DNA of 64,000 nt, from positions 1 through 64,000 of the forward strand of contig SUWH01000003.1 in the NCBI GenBank assembly GCA_015061605.1. Direction: 5' to 3'. A model generated the notes under the pieces. It was given only the letters and a program-made list of their open reading frames with translations. It was not told the DNA's origin and did not search any database. Source of the stretch: Lentisphaerota bacterium (GTDB lineage Bacteria; Verrucomicrobiota; Lentisphaeria; Victivallales; Victivallaceae). Position numbers and translations under genes: made by a program. Below, piece by piece: positions 35,366-43,535 of this stretch (position 1 is its first letter; the number at the start of each line of letters is the position of its first letter).

Positions 35366-36331
35366 TTATTGTTCCTGATTTTTCCGGACTTTTTTTGCGT
35401 AATATTCTATGCCCATGACCAAGCCGAGACCGGCAATGGCACACAGGATGGTGAATAAAGTTTTTCCATCAAAACTTTGCGGCATATCGTAGACTATCCG
35501 GGTGGCGACCGGTTTGCCTTTCTGAAGCACGATACTGCTCAAATCAGCATGCTGAAACGGCCAGATGCGGGGCAGTGAGCCGAGCATGAAGCCGATCAAT
35601 GCTGCAATGGTGATGCTTTCAAAATTTTTCATCAGATAATTGAGCAAATGAACAAATGCGCCAAGTCCGAGAATACAGCCGATGATAAGCAGTACGATCA
35701 TTGAAATATCATCAAAACTCAATTTCAGCCGGGCTACATTGCCGACCGCGTTCCAGACCCGGTCGTACTGCCCCAGAATGAGCAGCAGAAATGAACCGGA
35801 CAATCCCGGCAAAATCATTGCAATAATTGAAATCGCTCCGCAAATGATCATGGTGTACCAGGCATTTCCGGTATTCACCGGAACCAGCGAAATGATGGCA
35901 AAGGCGGCGATTCCGGCTGCAACGAGTGAGATTCCCGCCGGAACGGTCCATTTTTTTATCTGATGGTTGACGGTGATGATACTGGCAAGGATAAGACCGA
36001 AGAAAAAGGCGCGGGTGGGTTCAGCGTGTTCATTGAGCAGATAGACCACCAGTTTGGCAAGTGTGGCAAATGAGAACAGGACACCGATAACAAGGAAAAG
36101 CAGAAAACGCCAGTCGATCCGGTGATAAAGAGCTTTGAAATCTCCTTTGAAAACCATTTTTACGGTTTCGAGCGATCCGATCGTCCGCAACGTGTCGACC
36201 AGTTTATTGAATGCCCCCATGATAAAGAGCATCGTGCCGCCGGAAACACCGGGAATAACATTGGCACTGCCCATAAAAAAACCAACCAGAAAGTTGTAGA
36301 AGTCCTCTTTGAACTTGGAATAGAGTTTCAT
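35366..36331 (-). CDS. DUF368 family membrane protein (PopT-type undecaprenyl-phosphate translocase)
   Basis: A 321-residue membrane protein with about nine helices. The repeated signature is visible twice: GSANVIPGVSGGTMLFIMG near the N-terminus and MILPGLSGSFLLLILGQYD near residue 170, as in all DUF368 members. The family has been shown in other bacteria to translocate undecaprenyl phosphate back across the membrane, recycling the carrier for peptidoglycan and other polymers. The function here rests on that family link. It heads the operon with lgt and rluD. A tRNA gene lies just upstream on the same strand. Confidence 0.85.
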   Translation of the reverse strand: MKLYSKFKEDFYNFLVGFFMGSANVIPGVSGGTMLFIMGAFNKLVDTLRTIGSLETVKMVFKGDFKALYHRIDWRFLLFLVIGVLFSFATLAKLVVYLLNEHAEPTRAFFFGLILASIITVNHQIKKWTVPAGISLVAAGIAAFAIISLVPVNTGNAWYTMIICGAISIIAMILPGLSGSFLLLILGQYDRVWNAVGNVARLKLSFDDISMIVLLIIGCILGLGAFVHLLNYLMKNFESITIAALIGFMLGSLPRIWPFQHADLSSIVLQKGKPVATRIVYDMPQSFDGKTLFTILCAIAGLGLVMGIEYYAKKVRKNQEQ

Positions 36332-36378
36332 AAAATACCTGCGTTTGATTTTTAAGCACTTCGCTGCTTATAAAAAAA

Positions 36379-36452
36379 TGGCAACCCCACCAGGATTCGA
36401 ACCTGGGCTAACTGGACCAAAACCAGTTGTGCTACCGTTACACCATGGGGTT
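36379..36452 (-). tRNA. tRNA-Gln (anticodon TTG), CCA encoded
   Basis: A 74-base cloverleaf on the minus strand. Acceptor AACCCCA pairs with TGGGGTT, then discriminator G and an encoded CCA. T8 is present, the D-stem is GTG/CAC, the anticodon stem ACTGG/CCAGT encloses the loop TTTTGGT (anticodon TTG), and the T-arm CCAGG-TTCGAAT-CCTGG is canonical. A run of T follows directly. Confidence 0.95.
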
Positions 36453-36595
36453 GCGCGTTATGGTACTGTTACGAACCATGATATTTTATAATATAGTACG
36501 CAAAATGTGATTTTTCCAGATGGTTTTCAAAAAAAGTCAAATATATTATGTGCGGATTTTATTTTTCTTAATTAAAATGCATTCCCCGGCAGAAA

Positions 36596-37723
36596 TCACT
36601 TCAATTTTTTGACGGCGGCAACTTTTCCGGATTTGTCAGTGTAAAATTCGGCATCAACACTTTTGTCGCTGATTTTAAGATAGACGAAACCGGTCGCATT
36701 GGAATAGAGTTCAAATGTTTCAACATTGAGCGTTTTAAGATGAGCCAACGGAGCTTTGGCGCGTTTATTGTTTTGCTTTGCAGGGGTGAGGCATTTAAAA
36801 AACTCATCCCGGTTGCTTATACGGTTTCCGAATGGCTTTCCGGTGTTCCAGTTATATCCGATGCTGCTGGCGACCAGCTGGGAAATACTGCCTTTTTCAC
36901 CTTTTACCTTTATCAGTGACGGGACGTGAGTGTGTGCAGCAAGAATAACGGTGTTGTGTTGAATGAGCATGTCGAAAATTTCACGGCTCCGGGGCGCGAG
37001 CCAGCCGGGAACTCCGGTAGAGCAGGGGAGAACCGGCAAATGGGTGATAAAAAAGACATAACGGTTTTTTGGATTCTTTTTCAGCGTATCGCGGAGAAAA
37101 TTGATTGAAACACGGGCTTTGATCATGCCGTCAAAGAAGATAAAAAGGTCTTCACCCTGACGGAACGCGAAATTGCTTCCGGCTTTCTGTCCGAGTTCCT
37201 TTTCGATAATCGGTACAAAAACTTTGGCGTAGGTGGGATTGTCCCATCCCTGCGCGATGGCGGCGGTCTCTTTGCCGTTTTTACCTTTTACCATGACTAC
37301 TGTTTCTTTGCCGTCTTTGTCTTTGACGATTTTGGGACCATGTACTTTGGTGTCGTGGTTGCCCTTGGTAAAAAGGAGTTTGTGGTCAGGGTAATAGCTT
37401 TTGACGGCGTTGAAAGCATCGACCAGCATTTTTGCCCGCTGTTCTTTGAGGGCAAGATAGCCTTGGGTGAAATCTCCGAGCTGAACAACAAAAGGGACAT
37501 CTTTATTCAACAGCTTTGCGGAAGCTGTAAAGAGTTCCGGCATTGCTTTCTGCCACATATTATCGTATGCTTTAGAGTATTTTGTGGGATATTTTACTCC
37601 CGGATAGACGTGGTATTTCGCATTTTCAAAGTGGATGTCACCCAGTACCAGCACCCGGTATTCGGAAGCTGAAGCAAACAGCGCGGCAAAAGCCGCAACA
37701 AAAATAAAGATGATTTTTTTCAT
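36596..37723 (-). CDS. Secreted calcineurin-like metallophosphoesterase, copy 1
   Basis: A 375-residue protein with a signal peptide (MKKIIFIFVAAFAALFASAS). The metallophosphoesterase motifs are complete: LVLGDIHFE, VVQLGDFTQG, TKGNHD, FITHLPV and AAHTHVPS, giving the dinuclear metal ligands. Compared with its neighbour it carries an insert of about 15 residues rich in Lys/Gly (KDKDGKETVVMVKGKNGKET) after GNHD. The natural substrate of such exported enzymes may be a nucleotide or phosphorylated glycan; not known. The start is the second ATG, eight bases after AAGGAG. It lies 23 bases after its paralogue and is cotranscribed with it. Confidence 0.85.
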   Translation of the reverse strand: MKKIIFIFVAAFAALFASASEYRVLVLGDIHFENAKYHVYPGVKYPTKYSKAYDNMWQKAMPELFTASAKLLNKDVPFVVQLGDFTQGYLALKEQRAKMLVDAFNAVKSYYPDHKLLFTKGNHDTKVHGPKIVKDKDGKETVVMVKGKNGKETAAIAQGWDNPTYAKVFVPIIEKELGQKAGSNFAFRQGEDLFIFFDGMIKARVSINFLRDTLKKNPKNRYVFFITHLPVLPCSTGVPGWLAPRSREIFDMLIQHNTVILAAHTHVPSLIKVKGEKGSISQLVASSIGYNWNTGKPFGNRISNRDEFFKCLTPAKQNNKRAKAPLAHLKTLNVETFELYSNATGFVYLKISDKSVDAEFYTDKSGKVAAVKKLK

Positions 37724-37746
37724 ATTCATATCTCCTTGAACAATTA

Positions 37747-38841
37747 TTATTTCAACCTTTTGCTCGCGGCAGCTTTTCCGGATTTGTCAGTGTAAAATTC
37801 GGCAAAAACACCTTTGTCGCTTACATTGAGATAGACAAAACCGGTTGCATTGTCATAAAGTTCGTAACTTTCGATTTTCAGCGATTTGAGGTAATCTATC
37901 GGATTTTTATGCATCGGTTTTTTCAGTCTTACCGGCAGCACTTTTTTCAGCATTTCATCAAAACTGCGGCAGCGGATGCCGAATGGTTTTCCGGTGTTCC
38001 AGGCGTAACCGATACTGCTGGCAACCATCTGGGTGATGCTACCCTTGCCGTTGCTGACTTTTATCACAGAAGGAACATGGGTGTGTGCGGCAAGAACGAT
38101 GGCGTTTTGCTTAAAAAGAATATCTGCAACTTTCCGGTAATACGGCATCAGCCACCCCGGACTGGCGGTACAGCTGGCAAACAGCGGCAGATGGGTAAGC
38201 AGAAAGACGTAGCGGTTTTCCGGATATTTCTTAAAAGTTTCGTTGAGAAATTTTATGGAATCATCCGGTTTGATGTAGGTGTCATAAAAAATATAGAGAT
38301 CTTTGCCGTGACGGATGACATAATTGTGGTCGATCTTTCTTCCCAGTTCTTTTTCGATATGCGGAGTGAATACTTCGGCGTAAGTTTGGTAATCCTTCAG
38401 ACTTTTGACCACATTTTTGGGACCATAGCATTGATTGTCATGGTTGCCGGGGACAGACAGGAGCTTATGGTTCGGATAATAAGGTTTAACTGCTTTGAAA
38501 GCATCATCGAGCATTTTTGCGCGCTGTTCTTTCAACGGCAGATAGCCTTGGATAAAATCGCCGAGCTGGGCGACAAACGGGACATCTTTATCCAGCAATT
38601 TTGCCGAAGCAGTGAAAAGGTCCGGCATTGCGTTTTTCCACATTTCGTCATATTTTTTTGAATATTTTGTACGGTATGTCATCCCCGGAATAGTGTGGTA
38701 TTGTTTGCCTTCGAAGTGGATATCACCCAATACCAGTACCCGGTATTCGGACGCGACGGTCTCTGCGGTTGAAGCTTGTTTCTGATCGAATGCGCACCCC
38801 GCACTCAAAACGGCAATAAAAAGTGCAATAAATTTATTCAT
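37747..38841 (-). CDS. Lipoprotein calcineurin-like metallophosphoesterase, copy 2
   Basis: A 364-residue paralogue of the next gene: the two share the blocks SEYRVLVLGDIHFE, ASAKLL.KDVPFV.QLGDF, GNHD, VASSIGY.WNTGKPFG, and the ending NATGFVYL..SDK....EFYTDKSGK. Instead of a cleavable signal peptide it has a lipobox, VLSAGC, so it is membrane-anchored. Active-site residues appear intact. The start at 38841 (MNKFIALF) has GGGGAG nine bases upstream. A terminator hairpin of the preceding gene ends about 10 bases before that site, leaving little room for a separate promoter, so expression may depend on readthrough. Confidence 0.85.
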   Translation of the reverse strand: MNKFIALFIAVLSAGCAFDQKQASTAETVASEYRVLVLGDIHFEGKQYHTIPGMTYRTKYSKKYDEMWKNAMPDLFTASAKLLDKDVPFVAQLGDFIQGYLPLKEQRAKMLDDAFKAVKPYYPNHKLLSVPGNHDNQCYGPKNVVKSLKDYQTYAEVFTPHIEKELGRKIDHNYVIRHGKDLYIFYDTYIKPDDSIKFLNETFKKYPENRYVFLLTHLPLFASCTASPGWLMPYYRKVADILFKQNAIVLAAHTHVPSVIKVSNGKGSITQMVASSIGYAWNTGKPFGIRCRSFDEMLKKVLPVRLKKPMHKNPIDYLKSLKIESYELYDNATGFVYLNVSDKGVFAEFYTDKSGKAAASKRLK

Positions 38842-38860
38842 TGATTTATTCTCCCCGGTC

Positions 38861-38892
38861 AAAAAAACAGCATATCCAACGTGGATATGCTG
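38861..38892 (-). terminator. Strong intrinsic terminator after the acidic protein
   Basis: On the minus strand a perfect 11-base stem (38892-38882 with 38878-38868), 3-base loop, followed by seven T. It ends directly before the ribosome binding site of the lipoprotein phosphoesterase. Confidence 0.85.
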
Positions 38893-38912
38893 CCTGTTTT
38901 GTCTGAACTGCT

Positions 38913-39287
38913 TCAGCGCTCCTTTTCTTCATCCTCTTCCAAATCGTCGAGGAAAGAATTTTCCAGATCTTCATCGGAATCGCTGAATCCGGTGTCGATG
39001 TCGAATTCCTCATCAGCAAATTCACTGTCCAGATCATCATCGAGGAAGATGTCATCTTCATCCAGATCGGCGCGGGCGAAGTCATTGTCATCGTCATCGA
39101 GTTCACTGAAAACATCTTCGCCGATATCAGCCTCATAATCGTCAGCGTATTCGTCCATATCATCCGGATCATCCAGAAAGGAACTTACCGCACCGATGGA
39201 TGCTCCGCACTCCGGGCAGCAACCGTCTTCGGCTTCGATTTCACTTTCACGTACTTCGACGTTGCAATAGGGGCAGGTTGTAGCCAT
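38913..39287 (-). CDS. Small zinc-ribbon protein with long acidic tail
   Basis: A 124-residue protein. Residues 1-30 contain CPYCNVEV and CCPECGAS, a four-Cys zinc ribbon. From about residue 37 the chain is extremely acidic (FLDDPDDMDEY, LDDDDNDFARADLDEDDIF, SDSDEDLENSFLDD), probably disordered. The reading frame on the opposite strand is poly-Ser and is a shadow. Acidic tails of this kind mimic nucleic acid or bind basic proteins; nothing more can be said. The ATG is preceded by AGGA at seven bases and by a strong promoter; a strong terminator follows. It is therefore a well-expressed single gene. Confidence 0.75.
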   Translation of the reverse strand: MATTCPYCNVEVRESEIEAEDGCCPECGASIGAVSSFLDDPDDMDEYADDYEADIGEDVFSELDDDDNDFARADLDEDDIFLDDDLDSEFADEEFDIDTGFSDSDEDLENSFLDDLEEDEEKER

Positions 39288-39350
39288 GTCTTATCCTTAA
39301 TATTGGTTTTTTTTGTTTCTGCATGAAAGCACAACAGTATATGGAATGGT

Positions 39351-39378
39351 ACTATATTATATATTTGCGATTTGTCAA
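39351..39378 (-). promoter_or_regulatory. Promoter for the acidic zinc-ribbon gene
   Basis: On the minus strand a consensus TTGACA (39378-39373), 16 bases, TATAGT (39356-39351). The 342-base gap 39288-39629 holds this, the proB promoter and AT-rich sequence without a gene. Confidence 0.65.
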
Positions 39379-39549
39379 GTGGTTTTTTGAAAAAAACAGT
39401 AAAATTTTTCCGGTGAAAAACAGATATAACAGAATCACTTTTTTTAATTCAATTTTCTTCCGCAGAAAAACTTGAGGAAACAGATTTTTTTGATTTTACG
39501 GGATAGTTGCGGGCAGATAAAAATATCTGCGGAAATTTTCAAAAAAACA

Positions 39550-39579
39550 TTGGCAATAGTGTGTGAGCGGTGTTATATT
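39550..39579 (+). promoter_or_regulatory. Promoter for the proB-miaB operon
   Basis: TTGGCA (39550-39555), 18 bases, TATATT (39574-39579). The nearest ribosome binding site, AGGAG at 39610-39614, is 15 bases before the proB ATG, unusually far. Confidence 0.5.
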
Positions 39580-39629
39580 AGAAGGTGATTATGGTATGCT
39601 TTTCTTAAAAGGAGAACTTTTCCGGTATT

Positions 39630-40763
39630 ATGGATACTGAAAAAAATATTGCTTTGCGAAAACAGGCGGTCGCCGCTTCCCGGCAGATCATCGTCAAAGC
39701 CGGCACCAGGCTGCTCATCGACCGGGCTTCCATTGCCAAGCTGGTCGACGGCATCGCTATGCTCCGGAAGCGCGGACACCGGGTACTGCTGGTGACCAGC
39801 GGCGCAGTCGGCATGGGAATGGAGCTTGCCGGTCTGGAAAAACGCCCCAAAGAGTTGGCGCAGAAACAGGCGCTTGCCGCCATGGGGCAGACCCGGTTGA
39901 TGAATATTTACGCTGAAGAAGCCGCCCGGCACGGATTTCAGGTGGCCCAATTGCTGCTTACTGCTTCCGATTTGCGCAACCGCAGCCGCTATTTGAATGT
40001 CATGAACTGCATCAACGCTCTCTGGGAGCGCGATGTATTGCCCATCGTCAACGAAAATGACTCGGTTTCGGTTGCTGAATTGAAGTTCGGCGACAACGAT
40101 ACTCTCGCCGGTATGCTCACCAGTCTGACCGGTGCGCAGATGACGGTTCTGCTTACCACCGTCGATGGTCTGCTCGGACGCAACAGCGACGGCACGCTCG
40201 GTGAAAGAATTCCGGTCGTGGAAAAAATTACCGAAAAGATCCGCAGTCTTGCCGGAGAAACCGATGATTCCGACCTGTCCACAGGCGGGATGGCATCCAA
40301 GCTCCGCGCCGCCGGATTGTCCACCGCTTCCGGAGCATGGCTCTGGATCGCAGACGGGCGGATGCCTGATATTATCTCCCGGATACTTGACGGTGAAGAT
40401 ACCGGAACATTGTTCCTGCCCGAAGAACATAAAGTTCCCGGACGTAAACGCTGGTTCGGATTTTTCAGCCGTATTTCAGGAGAGATCACCGTCGATGCCG
40501 GCGCGCAGAAAGCGGTTCTCGGTAAAGGCGGCAGTCTTCTGCCTTCCGGAGTTACCGGCGTTGACGGCGAATTCAAGCGCGGCGATACCGTGGATATCTG
40601 CGGTGCAGACGGCCGTCCCTTTGCCCGGGGACTGGTCAATTTTGACAGTTCCGACTGCCGCAAAATAATGGGAAAACATACGGCGGAACTTCCGGAAATA
40701 CTCGGAACTTCTGCTGAAGCTGAACTTATTCACCGCGATCACCTCATTTTGCTTGAACGATGA
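39630..40763 (+). CDS. proB: Glutamate 5-kinase with PUA domain
   Basis: A 377-residue kinase that phosphorylates glutamate in the first step of proline synthesis. The amino-acid kinase domain (about 15-260) shows IIVKAGTRLL, VLLVTSGAVGMG, INALWERDVLPIVNENDSV, FGDNDTLAGMLTSL and LSTGGMASKLRAA; the C-terminal 90 residues (about 285-370) form the PUA domain (GEITVDAGAQKAVL.GGSLLPSGV). Normal length. The motif VGTAGSS-type Gly/Thr loop at the N-terminus reads VKAGTRLL here. The proA partner is not adjacent. The miaB start lies inside its stop (ATGA). Confidence 0.93.
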   Translation: MDTEKNIALRKQAVAASRQIIVKAGTRLLIDRASIAKLVDGIAMLRKRGHRVLLVTSGAVGMGMELAGLEKRPKELAQKQALAAMGQTRLMNIYAEEAARHGFQVAQLLLTASDLRNRSRYLNVMNCINALWERDVLPIVNENDSVSVAELKFGDNDTLAGMLTSLTGAQMTVLLTTVDGLLGRNSDGTLGERIPVVEKITEKIRSLAGETDDSDLSTGGMASKLRAAGLSTASGAWLWIADGRMPDIISRILDGEDTGTLFLPEEHKVPGRKRWFGFFSRISGEITVDAGAQKAVLGKGGSLLPSGVTGVDGEFKRGDTVDICGADGRPFARGLVNFDSSDCRKIMGKHTAELPEILGTSAEAELIHRDHLILLER

Positions 40764-42094
40764 AAATTTTTATCAAAACCTACGGCTGCCAGATGAATGA
40801 GCGCGATTCCGAAGCGCTCGGAGCAATGCTCTGCCGTAACGGTCACACGTTGACTGATGTGGAAAAAGATGCCGATGTGTTGCTTTTCAACACTTGCAGT
40901 GTCCGCGATGCCGCTGAACGCAAGGCAAAAGGCAAGATCGGTTTCATGCGCAAACTGAAAAAACAGAAGCCGGAAATAATCATCGGTGTCCTCGGCTGTA
41001 TGGCACAGCGGCTCGGCGATGAACTGCTCGCTGAACTGCCCCATCTGGATTTCGTTCTCGGTACCGGACAGATCCACCGGGTGCCGGAGATGATCGAAAA
41101 TATCCAAAAAACACGGTGCCGGGTTTCTGAAACAGAGTTTTTTCCCGACGAGATCGAAATGCTCGGTGCGCACGGTGAAGCCTCCTGGAGCGGACAGATC
41201 GCCATCACCCGGGGCTGCAACCGCTTCTGCAGTTACTGTATCGTGCCGTATGTCCGGGGGCGTGAAGTGAGCCGTTCCCGCGAATCGATCCTTGCTGAAG
41301 CGCGTGCCATGGTCGATGCCGGAGTGAGAGAGATCCTGCTCCTCGGTCAGAATGTCGCCGCCTACGGTCTCAATGGCGATATCCGTCCGCCGGCGGACGA
41401 TCATTCACCTTTTGCCGAACTTCTGGAAGAGTTGAATGAGATCCCCGGATTGCTCCGCATCCGTTACACTTCGCCTTATGTGAGCTACTTCAACAAAAGG
41501 CTTATTTCCGCATTGGCGAACTGTTCCAAGGTCTGCCACAATATCCATCTGCCCTTGCAGAGCGGGTCGGACCGGATCTTGAAAGCGATGAACCGCCAGT
41601 ACACCGCCGCCGGTTATCTGGAAAAGGTCGCCGAATTGCGGCAGGCGATCCCTGATCTTACTTTTTCCACCGATGTCATAGTCGGATTTCCCGGCGAAAC
41701 GGAGGAGGATTTCAATATGACCCGGCAGCTGATGAACGAGGTTGGTTTTGAACAGGCATTCATATTCAAATATTCCCCGCGCCCGGGCGCGAAGTCGGCG
41801 GAGATCGCCGATACCGTTTCAGAAGAAGTGAAACTTGAACGCAACAATATTTTGCTTGATGACCTCAAAGCGCGGATAAGCGGCAAATTGCAGACTCTGT
41901 CCGGCAGCGTGGTCGAAGTTCTGGTCGAAGGAGTCAGCTCCCGCAATCAGGAACGCTGGACGGGCAGGACCGGAACCAATTTCGTCGTCCACTTTGAGCC
42001 GGATGATGATTGTGTCCCCGGCACGCTGCGTAAAGTTGAAGTGAGCCGCAGCGGAGCGGTTTCAGTTTCCGGCAAACTTTTACCATTGGATTAA
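40760..42094 (+). CDS. miaB: tRNA-2-methylthio-N6-isopentenyladenosine synthase
   Basis: A 444-residue radical-SAM methylthiotransferase that modifies A37 of tRNAs reading UNN codons. The N-terminal UPF0004 domain carries FIKTYGCQMNERDSE with the first cluster Cys, NTCSVRDAAERK and GVLGCMAQR; the radical-SAM motif ITRGCNRFCSYCIVPYVRGRE gives CxxxCxxC; the C-terminal TRAM domain ends near residue 440. PLQSGSDRILKAMNR is the other family block. ATGA overlap with proB implies translational coupling, though the two pathways are unrelated. Confidence 0.95.
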   Translation: MKIFIKTYGCQMNERDSEALGAMLCRNGHTLTDVEKDADVLLFNTCSVRDAAERKAKGKIGFMRKLKKQKPEIIIGVLGCMAQRLGDELLAELPHLDFVLGTGQIHRVPEMIENIQKTRCRVSETEFFPDEIEMLGAHGEASWSGQIAITRGCNRFCSYCIVPYVRGREVSRSRESILAEARAMVDAGVREILLLGQNVAAYGLNGDIRPPADDHSPFAELLEELNEIPGLLRIRYTSPYVSYFNKRLISALANCSKVCHNIHLPLQSGSDRILKAMNRQYTAAGYLEKVAELRQAIPDLTFSTDVIVGFPGETEEDFNMTRQLMNEVGFEQAFIFKYSPRPGAKSAEIADTVSEEVKLERNNILLDDLKARISGKLQTLSGSVVEVLVEGVSSRNQERWTGRTGTNFVVHFEPDDDCVPGTLRKVEVSRSGAVSVSGKLLPLD

Positions 42095-42114
42095 TTTATA
42101 TGGAGGATGTGACA

Positions 42115-42927
42115 ATGGCGATCAATGAACTTTCAATAAGTACATGTGTTTTCGGTGCCGAGCGCGGTGTCGGACAAATGTTGAACGATTATATGGAGCT
42201 GGCGCTGAATGCCGGATTCAAAATGGTGGAAATTTCTCATCGCGTTCCGGAAAGCGAGAGTTCCATGAATGCTTTCCGCACTTCCGGTATCAAAGTCTGG
42301 TCGATCCACGGTATCATGGGAATGGGGGCAATTTCTCCGGATAAAGCAGAACGGGACAAAGCCGTCGAAGAAGCCTACCGCCACGCCGCCGGATACGCCG
42401 AATTCGCCCCCTGTCCGCTGGTCGAACACTATCTCGACCGCCACACCGACCGGAAAGTCGCCGGCTACTACCGGTACAGTGTCGAAAAATTGTTCGAAAA
42501 AGTTTCCGCTCTGGGCTACATCCTCTGTATCGAAACTGCTCCCTACAAGCCCAAAGAGTATGACCGTCACCCCAACAGCGTGGAGATCGCTGAATTTATC
42601 CGTTCTTTCAACTCTCCCCAGTTGCAGATGACCGTCGATGTCAACCACTCCAATCTCTATGAAAATCTGCTTGCAACCGCTGACATCACCCACGGTCTGG
42701 TCAAAAACATCCATGTTTCCAACAATTACGGCGTTTACGAGAACCATCTGCCGCCGGATATCGGTGTCATCGACATCAAACAGGCTTTTGATGCTCTGCG
42801 TCTGCATGGCTATGCCGGTCCCTGCAATCTGGAATTCAGCTTCCCGGGGCAGAAGGGGATCACCCCGTCTCTCACCCAGCTTATCGATGTCCGGCGTTAT
42901 ATGGAAAAACTGCTGTGGAACCGTTGA
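42115..42927 (+). CDS. Sugar phosphate isomerase/epimerase-like TIM-barrel protein
   Basis: A 270-residue protein of the xylose-isomerase-like/AP-endonuclease-2 TIM-barrel superfamily. Metal-ligand blocks typical of the fold can be picked out: MVEISHRVPE, WSIHGIMG, LCIETAPY, MTVDVNHSNLYENL, NIHVSNNYG and NLEFSFPGQ. Members isomerise or epimerise free or phosphorylated sugars, or act in inositol catabolism; the substrate is not evident. The start at 42115 is chosen for the GGAGG eight bases upstream. It stands between miaB and pyrR in a continuous plus-strand run. Confidence 0.8.
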   Translation: MAINELSISTCVFGAERGVGQMLNDYMELALNAGFKMVEISHRVPESESSMNAFRTSGIKVWSIHGIMGMGAISPDKAERDKAVEEAYRHAAGYAEFAPCPLVEHYLDRHTDRKVAGYYRYSVEKLFEKVSALGYILCIETAPYKPKEYDRHPNSVEIAEFIRSFNSPQLQMTVDVNHSNLYENLLATADITHGLVKNIHVSNNYGVYENHLPPDIGVIDIKQAFDALRLHGYAGPCNLEFSFPGQKGITPSLTQLIDVRRYMEKLLWNR

Positions 42928-42964
42928 GGTTTCACAGCTTATTTTTTATCGGGAAATATTGCAA

Positions 42965-43507
42965 ATGAATACTGTCAAACAACTTTATGACGCTGTTGCC
43001 GTAGAAAAAGCTATCGCGCGGATCGCAGATCGCATCGCTGCTGATTTTTCCGGAAAACCGGATGATTTTGCCTTGGTCGGCACCCAGCAGATGGGCGTGC
43101 CGCTCGCTGAAAAATTGTGCGCCCTTTTGAAAGAAAAAGGATTGAAACCGGATTTCGGTAAACTGGATATCACCATGTACCGCGATGACTTCGGCACCCG
43201 GGATATCCTGCCGATGATCAATGAAACGCGCATCCCGTTCGATGTCAATGGTAAAGATATAATTCTGGTCGATGATGTCCTTTCCAGCGGCAGAACCATC
43301 CGGGCAGCACTGGATGCTTTGACCGACTTCGGCAGACCGGGGATGATCCGGCTCGCCGTGCTGGTCGACCGCGGTGAACCGGAATTCCCTATCCGGGCGG
43401 ATTATGTCGGATTTGAAGTTTCTCTGCCGCCTGATCGCAAAGTCAAAGTGCGCTTTGAAGAGTGTGCCGATTCCCCGGCAGGAATTTATGATGTTAAATG
43501 GCAATAA
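42965..43507 (+). CDS. pyrR: PyrR: uracil phosphoribosyltransferase/pyr regulator
   Basis: A 180-residue type I phosphoribosyltransferase. The PRPP site is IILVDDVLSSGRTIRAALDAL, near residue 100; the N-terminus (MNTVKQLYDAVAVEKAIARIADRI broken by eye into the family helix), DFALVGTQQMGVPLAEKL and LDITMYRDDFG match PyrR. Family members bind pyr mRNA and also make UMP from uracil. No attenuator hairpin with a U run is visible before pyrR (42928-42964) or between pyrR and pyrB (43508-43535), so mRNA-binding attenuation at this locus is doubtful. The start at 42965 sits after a weak ribosome binding site. Confidence 0.9.
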   Translation: MNTVKQLYDAVAVEKAIARIADRIAADFSGKPDDFALVGTQQMGVPLAEKLCALLKEKGLKPDFGKLDITMYRDDFGTRDILPMINETRIPFDVNGKDIILVDDVLSSGRTIRAALDALTDFGRPGMIRLAVLVDRGEPEFPIRADYVGFEVSLPPDRKVKVRFEECADSPAGIYDVKWQ

Positions 43508-43535
43508 TTTATAATATAAACAGGAATCAAAAACT

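Noticed and set aside
38881-39138. Plus-strand poly-Ser open frame
   Set aside because: It is the mirror of the Asp/Glu-rich minus-strand gene.
39591-39608. Tiny leader ORF (MVCFS) before proB
   Set aside because: It would start within a few bases of the expected transcription start and shows no attenuator structure or proline codons.
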